DNA from: Diphasiastrum complanatum
Taxonomy: Eukaryota > Streptophyta > Lycopodiopsida > Lycopodiales > Lycopodiaceae
Length of the DNA stretch: 64,000 nt
Direction of reading: 5' to 3'
NCBI GenBank assembly: GCA_029204225.1
Contig: CM055113.1
Location: forward strand, 26,463,462 to 26,527,461
The notes under the pieces were generated by a model. That model worked only from the letters and a program-made list of their open reading frames with translations. It had not been told where the DNA came from and did no database searches. Positions 57,943 to 64,000 of the stretch are shown here, in pieces (within the stretch, counting starts at the first letter, position 1; each line of letters starts with the position of its first letter). Position numbers and translations under genes: made by a program.

Positions 57943-58421
57943 TGTGGTATCAGAGCCGACTGGCCGGCCAGCTATGCGAATCTCACGGAAATGGCCACGG
58001 TTTGGGGTTCATCAAGACAACTGTTGTGCAAGGTGCTGCCCACAGTGTAAGCACGGGTGCGTCCACGGTCGGGGTGGTTGGCAGGACGGGGGCTTGATGA
58101 GTCAAAGTGCTGCCCTTGAGGTGTAAGCACGGTCAGTTTTCGCGGTTCGGGCCTGGCGCCGTCTGCACGTAGGACAGATGAGGCAATGTGCTGCCATTAG
58201 GATGGTGTAAGCACGGTCTGTGCCTTGTGGGGTGCGGGGTGACATATTCGCGATGGCCACCGTTCGTTTAGCTATAAGGGCTATCGACCAAATTTGGTGG
58301 GGGCGTTACTGAGGCAATGTGCTGTCTAACTGTGAAAGCACGGGTGCGTCCACGATTTGGGTGGTATGCTGCCGATCGTTTAGCTATAAGGGCTATCGAC
58401 TAAATTTGGTGGGGGCGTTAC
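57943..58421 (+). other. LARD element R1, short rearranged leader
   Basis: About 479 bp of leader before the next LTR. It contains the segment GCTATAAGGGCTATCGAC twice (about 58279 and 58384), while other copies have it once. The next LTR starts at 58422, so either R2 is inserted here or the rest of R1 was deleted. Confidence 0.75.
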
Positions 58422-59710
58422 TGTTGTAAAGCTACCTTTACAAGCTTTACTTTCGGCGCCATTGGCGCCAGCTATGTCCCCGGCGCCAGCAGTGCCCCTG
58501 CTGCTCCCGGCGCCACTGTGACCAGAATCCAGCCGGCGCCAAGTTCCTATGGCTGAAAATCTTTGATCGGTTCTAGCGGAGTCCAGAGAGCTCAGATCGA
58601 TGTGCAATCACCTCACACGATCTAGGCATGATTAAAGGAAGCCTGGGGATCAATAAAATCTAGAGAGAGAAAATGACTTTCTAGAAAGAGAAAATCCTAG
58701 AGAGAGAAAAACGTGCTTTACCAGCTTAGGTAGAGTGCTTGTTATGAGGGGAGGTGCCGAATCACACCAATACTATAGGGGAGTGCGGGTTGCGACTCAG
58801 GGCGAGCTCCAACCAAGTCTCAGCCTCCCTTGCTGGAATGTTGTCATGGCTCTCGCCTTGGCATGCTAGCGCCCCGGAGACTAGGGTCGGTCACACACTT
58901 GAAATGTAACCTTCTCAGATTTATCAATAAAGTGGGATTTTCCTCAAACTGACTCTGATTACCTTCTGGGTTTCAGTGTTCGGTAAAAGCGCCAGTTGTA
59001 AGGCCGCTTTCAAAATTTTTAACTTGGCACATAGCTGAGGGTCGTATCCCGGGACGCCAGCGGTATGCCGTCGGGACCATTCGGTCCGTGGCGCCAGCGG
59101 TATGCTGTCGGGACCATTTGGTCCAAGAACTGGTTGTTTCCATATCTGTCGCGGCTTGTGGTTCTGAGTGTTCCTTGCATGAACGTGAATGGGTTAAGCT
59201 CTTGGGGAACGGGCTCTAACCTGTCGGCTGAGTTGGATGGCTTGCTTGGGTGGATGTTACCTGTTTATGGCTGTCCAGTCTGGCGTGGCGCCAGGTTGGC
59301 TTCCAGCGCTCGTGACGAAGCTTTCAGTTGGTTAAGTCTGATGTAAGTCAGACCGCTTGCTTGGAATGGATGTTACTCGTTTGTAACAAAGCTTTCAGTT
59401 GGTTAAGTCTGATGTAAGTCAGACCGCTTGCTTGGAATGGATGTTACTCGTTTGTAACGAAGCTTCGAGTTGGTTAAGTTTGATGTATGTCGGGCGGCTT
59501 GCTTGGAGGGAAGTCACCCACGTCGGGACCCCCGATCTGGCATGGCGCCAGGTTGGATCTCAATGTTGGTCCTCGGAACTTCAAGTTGGTTAAGTCTGAT
59601 CGTTGTTGGCGAGTTGGCTGCTTGTATGTCAAGTGGGTTCGGATGGCAAGAGTTGAAGGCTGGGAAGCTAAGTCGTGGTTCCCGGCTCCCTTTGGGATGC
59701 CTGCGCTACA
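58422..59710 (+). repeat. LARD R2 5' LTR
   Basis: 1289 bp with canonical ends. It contains a tandem duplication of about 69 bp (59324-59461) around GATGTAAGTCAGACCGC that is also present at 2950-3085 and in the 3' LTR. The primer-binding site is at 59713-59724. Confidence 0.9.
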
Positions 59711-62301
59711 TGTGGTATCAGAGCCGACTGGCCGGTCAGCTATGCGGATCTCACGGAAATGGCCACGGTTTGGGGTTCATCAAGACAACTGTTGTGCAAG
59801 GTGCTGCCCACAGTGTAAGCACGGGTGCGTCCACGGTCGGGGTGGTCGGCAGAACGGGGGACTTGATGAGTCAAAGTGCTGCCCTTGAGGTGTAAGCACG
59901 GTCAGTTCTCGCGGTTCGGGCCTGGCGCTGTCTGCACGTAGGACGGATGAGGCAAAGTGCTGCCTAGGGAGGTGAAAGCACGGTCTGTACCTTGTGGGGT
60001 GCGGGGCGACATATTCGAACTGTACGGGTTAACCATTGATACAGAGATGCTGCTCGAATTTGGGTGTAAAGCAGGGGTGGTTAGCTGCCGGTGCGGGATA
60101 GCTGCCGATCGTTTAGCTATAAGGGCTATCGACCAAAAAGTGGTGGGGCGTGACTGAGGCAATGTGCTGCTTAATGGTGAAAGCACGGATGGTTGGAGGG
60201 GTGTCCTATGTGGGCTGATTCTGTGATCGATTTGTATGGGCGCGGCCAGGCAAAGGTCCGTTGGCAGGACCATCTCAAAGGGGGACCTTGTCTTTGTTAC
60301 TTGTTAGTAAACCTGCCTGAGTGTCTTACTTGTACGTATTCGTGGTGAGTCTTAGTACTCGTGCTTTGCCTGGTTTGCATGATTGCTTGTGATACAAGGA
60401 GCTGATGGCTCGAGAAGGAACCTTTTCTTTTGAAGGCTGATACCATCAAACAAAGAGGACTACAGAATCTGTGGGGCGGATTTGCAGTTCAAGTACTCAC
60501 ACGTGAACGACAACGAAACGACTCAATGTTTGCAAAGGATGGATGGCTAGCCTGTTTCTTAGGTTAGTTTCATTTGCGACAACGCCCACCAGACGCAAGC
60601 AGGAAGTCAAAAGTTGGAAAGGGCCATTTCAGAGGAGATCTTCTATGGAGCAGTTGGTCTTCATTTTGGGACGGCCACCTTCGGAACTGAAACTCACTGA
60701 GCATGAGCGATATCCAGAATCTGTGCGGCGGATTTGCAGTTCAAGTACTCGCACGTGAACGACAACGAAATGACTCAATGTTTGCAAAGGATGGATGGCT
60801 AGCCTGTTTCTTGGGTTAGTTTCATTTGCGACAACGCCCACCAGACGCAAGCAGGAAGTCAAAAGTTGGAAAGGGCAATTTCAGGGGAGATCTTCTATAG
60901 CAGTTGGTCTTCATTTTGGGACGGCCACCTTCGGAACTGAAACTCACTGAGCATGGGTGATATCCAGTATCAGTTGGGTTTTTCCTCAAAGGGGAAAAGA
61001 CTAGGATCCTCTTCAGAGATTGGCAACAAGTTGGATCGAGCCATAATCCTAGCAGATGGGAAGCAAAGTGTTGGAAAGGCTTTTTGTCCGAAGAACTCTA
61101 CTCTAAGTCCGATCAGCTGATTTATTAAGTGGAGGGGAACTATCACACACACCTCTCTCTTGGGGCAAATTTTGAATGAAAGTTGATCAAAATGGGGGCA
61201 AATTCAAGGTGACCTAGCCATACTCACACGAGGAGACTGGCGAACTTTGGACCTAATAAGTTGACAAGTTTTTGTTGTGGAAAGGAAAGTTTGTTATAGG
61301 CTTTCTCTAGACCAGCAATGATGAGGAAACATATGAGTACGCTGGCTTGTGTTATGTGTAAGGCAGCTGATCAATGAAGGATCTGTGAAAGTTGAGTCTT
61401 GCATGAGAGACTTGGTATTTCGAACGGACGCTAAGGGATAGTTCGCGTTGAGATCGGACTAGTGCAAACTCTGGGTGCATGTGTCTGAATCAAAGAGAGC
61501 TACTTGAAGCCAAGCTCGATGTACACTTCTTGTTTTTGAATGTGAGGCAACTGACCAGTGATGGAATTGTGAAAGTCAAGTTTTGCGCGACGGACATGGT
61601 GCTTCAAACAAACGCGAAGAGCTAGTTCGGATGCGGATCAAACTGGTGCGACCCTTTGGCTTTTCACGAGGTCAATGGTTACATTTGGGTTGATTCAAAG
61701 AGCTACTTCAAGCTAAGTGAGAGGTGCATTGCGGAGTACTCAATCTTTGCCTACCTTAAAGAGCCAAGATGGAAAAGTATCAAGATCAGGCTGGGACAAG
61801 GAGAGAAATCAAGGTGCAGAAGCAACAAGGCACAGAGTGGACCATAAAGTGGGTAATCAAACGATAACTCCTTCGGCTCAGGGAGCCTTGATACCTATGC
61901 GGAAAAGAACAAATCTGGAGCTCAGGGAGCTCAACACAAAGTGCATCAAGGACAAATCAGGAGCTCAAAGGAGTTCCAAAGTCGAAAGTCAGAAGCGACA
62001 GGGGCGAACATTTCAAAGAAAGGCCTCTGTCACCAGTTAATAAGGCTCTCGGGTTTTACGAAAGCGATATCAAATCTACGCTTTTTCCAGACAAAGATAT
62101 TTGTTTCAAGTTATGTAATTTTTCAGTACAAAGAGCTGAGCCTCCGACTTGTGGTGTGCCAGCTTCAATGTTAATAAAAAGTGGCCAGTAAATTGAGTAC
62201 TGTGCCAAGTAGCATAAATGTATAGTCATTTTAATTGGGAGACACCTTTACTTTAATCTGACATCTGATGAGGACGTCAGATTTTATAAAGGTGGGGTGG
62301 A
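59711..62301 (+). other. LARD R2 internal region (2591 bp, non-coding)
   Basis: Same organisation as the composite internals. The first 1238 bp match the reverse complement of 1-1238. The polypurine tract AAAGGTGGGGTGGA is at 62288-62301. Frames at 61656-61847 and 61717-62040 carry no known domain, are not shared intact between copies, and are probably chance. Confidence 0.82.
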
Positions 62302-63489
62302 TGTTGTAAAGCTACCTTTACAAGCTTTACTTTCGGCGCCATTGGCGCCAGCTATGTCCCCGGCGCCAGCAGTGCCCCTGCTGCTCCCGGCGCCACTGTG
62401 ACCAGAATCCAGCCGGCGCCAAGTTCCTATGGCTGAAAATCTTTGATCGGTTCTAGCGGAGTCCAGAGAGCTCAGATCGATGTGCAATCACCTCACACGA
62501 TCTAGGCATGATTAAAGGAAGCCTGGGGATCAATAAAATCTAGAGAGAGAAAATGACTTTCTAGAAAGAGAAAATCCTAGAGAGAGAAAAACGTGCTTTA
62601 CCAGCTTAGGTAGAGTGCTTGTTATGAGGGGAGGTGCCGAATCACACCAATACTATAGGGGAGTGCGGGTTGCGACTCAGGGCGAGCTCCAACCAAGTCT
62701 CAGCCTCCCTTGCTGGAATGTTGTCATGGCTCTCGCCTTGGCATGCTAGCGCCCCGGAGACTAGGGTCGGTCACACACTTGAAATGTAACCTTCTCAGAT
62801 TTATCAATAAAGTGGGATTTTCCTCAAACTGACTCTGATTACCTTCTGGGTTTCAGTGTTCGGTAAAAGCGCCAGTTGTAAGGCCGCTTTCAAAATTTTT
62901 AACTTGGCACATAGCTGAGGGTCGTATCCCGGGACGCCAGCGGTATGCCGTCGGGACCATTCGGTCCGTGGCGCCAGCGGTATGCTGTCGGGACCATTTG
63001 GTCCAAGAACTGGTTGTTTCCATATCTGTCGCGGCTTGTGGTTCTGAGTGTTCCTTGCATGAACGTGAATGGGTTAAGCTCTTGGGGAACGGGCTCTAAC
63101 CTGTCGGCTGAGTTGGATGGCTTGCTTGGGTGGATGTTACCTGTTTATGGCTGTCCAGTCTGGCGTGGCGCCAGGTTGGCTTCCAGCGCTCGTGACGAAG
63201 CTTTCAGTTGGTTAAGTCTGATGTAAGTCAGACCGCTTGCTTGGAATGGATGTTACTCGTTTGTAACAAAGCTTTCAGTTGGTTAAGTCTGATGTAAGTC
63301 AGACCGCTTGCTTGGAATGGATGTTACTCGTTTGTAACGAAGCTTCGAGTTGGTTAAGTTTGATGTATGTCGGGCGGCTTGCTTGGAGGGAAGTCACCCA
63401 CGTCGGGACCCCCGATCTGGCATGGCGCCAGGTTGGATCTCAATGTTGGTCCTCGGAACTTCAAGTTGGTTAAGTCTGATCGTTGTTGG
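62302..63489 (+). repeat. LARD R2 3' LTR, interrupted
   Basis: Aligns to the 5' LTR at a constant offset of 3880 up to CGTTGTTGG (63489). The remaining 101 bp are displaced by another LARD LTR starting at 63490. Confidence 0.88.
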
Positions 63490-64000
63490 TGTTGTAAAGC
63501 TACCTTTACAAGCTTTACTTCCGGCGCCATAGGCGCCAGCTATGTCCCCGGCGCCAACAGCGCCCCTGCTGCTCCCGGCGCCAACGGCGCCGGCGCCGCT
63601 CCCGGCGCCACTGTGACCAGAATCCAGCCGGCGCCAAGTTCCTATGGCTGAAAATCTTTGATCGGTTCTAGCGAAGTCCAGAGAGCTCAGATCGATGTGC
63701 AATCACCTCACACGATCTAGGCATGATTAAAGGAAGCCTGGGGATCAATAAAATCTAGAGAGAGAAAATGACTTTCTAGAAAGAGAAAATCCTAGAGAGA
63801 GAAAAACGTGCTTTACCAGCTTAGGTAGAGTGCTTGGTATGAGGGGGGGTGCCAAATCACACCAATACTATAGGGGAGTGCGGGTTGCGACTCAGGGCGA
63901 GCTCCAACCAAGTCTCAGCCTCCCTTGCTGGAATGTTGTCATGGCTCTCGCCTTGGCATGCTAGCGCCCCGGAGACTAGGGTCGGTCACACACTTGAAAT
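63490..64000 (+). repeat. LARD-family LTR (element R4, runs off the window)
   Basis: Starts with the canonical TGTTGTAAAGCTACC. It has the longest GGCGCC cluster seen here: eight hexamers within about 110 bp (63522-63637). It is inserted within the R2 3' LTR in the same orientation. Its end and target duplication are outside the window. Confidence 0.85.

Larger units (their letters stand above)
58422..63489 (+). mobile_element. LARD element R2 with two matching LTRs
   Basis: 5' LTR 58422-59710, internal 59711-62301, 3' LTR 62302-63489 (last part interrupted). Over the 1188 bp available for both, the LTRs align without any indel and I saw no substitution in the blocks compared, so this is a very recent insertion. 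The internal region has the 250-bp duplication but only one copy of the 452-bp segment. It is non-autonomous: no gag or pol. Confidence 0.88.

Noticed and set aside
61656-62040. Two frames in the LARD R2 internal region as a possible gag
   Set aside because: No zinc knuckle, no capsid motif, and the frames are not kept intact in the composite internals.

Overview
This window looks like nuclear DNA from a plant, and it is almost entirely a nest of LTR retrotransposons. I see no intact host gene, rRNA, tRNA or CRISPR array. The plant assignment rests on Ty1/copia polyproteins of plant type, primer-binding sites matching initiator tRNA-Met (TGGTATCAGAGC), a PIF/Harbinger transposase relic and long (GA)n arrays. 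I cannot name the species or clade.

Layout. (1) 1-5198: mosaic of pieces of one GC-rich, non-coding LTR family, called here the LARD family (large retrotransposon derivative), in both orientations and inserted into each other. (2) 5199-8149: AT-rich DNA without a recognisable gene. (3) 8150-11861: 5'-truncated copia-1 on the minus strand. (4) 11862-14261: unassigned DNA with one arm of a diverged inverted repeat. (5) 14262-15985: decayed copia-5, plus strand. (6) 15990-23888: satellite-like tandem units with (GA)n tracts, split by a complete young copia element (copia-2, 16634-23064, minus) with one open 1317-codon gag-pol frame. (7) 23889-28860: decayed copia-4 (plus) and copia-6 (minus). 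(8) 29891-36412: a second complete element (copia-2B, plus) with target duplication ATAGA. It is almost identical to copia-2 through leader, gag, protease, integrase and the start of reverse transcriptase. It then switches to an unrelated-looking 419-codon open segment and a different U3. (9) 38212-47407: LARD composite LTR-internal-LTR-internal-LTR, flanked as a whole by the duplication TGTAT. (10) 47408-56726: Harbinger relic, split copia-4-like element, truncated copia-3, and a Ty3/gypsy-type gag fragment whose leader and LTR resemble the LARD family. (11) 56727-64000: a plus-strand train of LARD elements inserted into one another, including one with two indel-free matching LTRs.

How the parts relate. 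Copia-2 could be autonomous: its zinc knuckle, protease DSGA, integrase D-D-E, reverse transcriptase YVDD and RNase H residues are all visible. Copia-2B lacks YVDD and RNase H yet has matching LTRs and a target duplication, so it was probably mobilised in trans; copia-2-like enzymes are the obvious candidates. LARD copies have no visible gag or pol. Their leader is shared with the gypsy-type fragment at 52852-54868, which suggests a gypsy-lineage helper. The most interesting items are the copia-2B chimera, the tandem LARD composite, and the recurrence of breakpoints near the same short stretch of the reverse transcriptase gene.

All boundaries and identities were read by eye. No alignment or database search was run.
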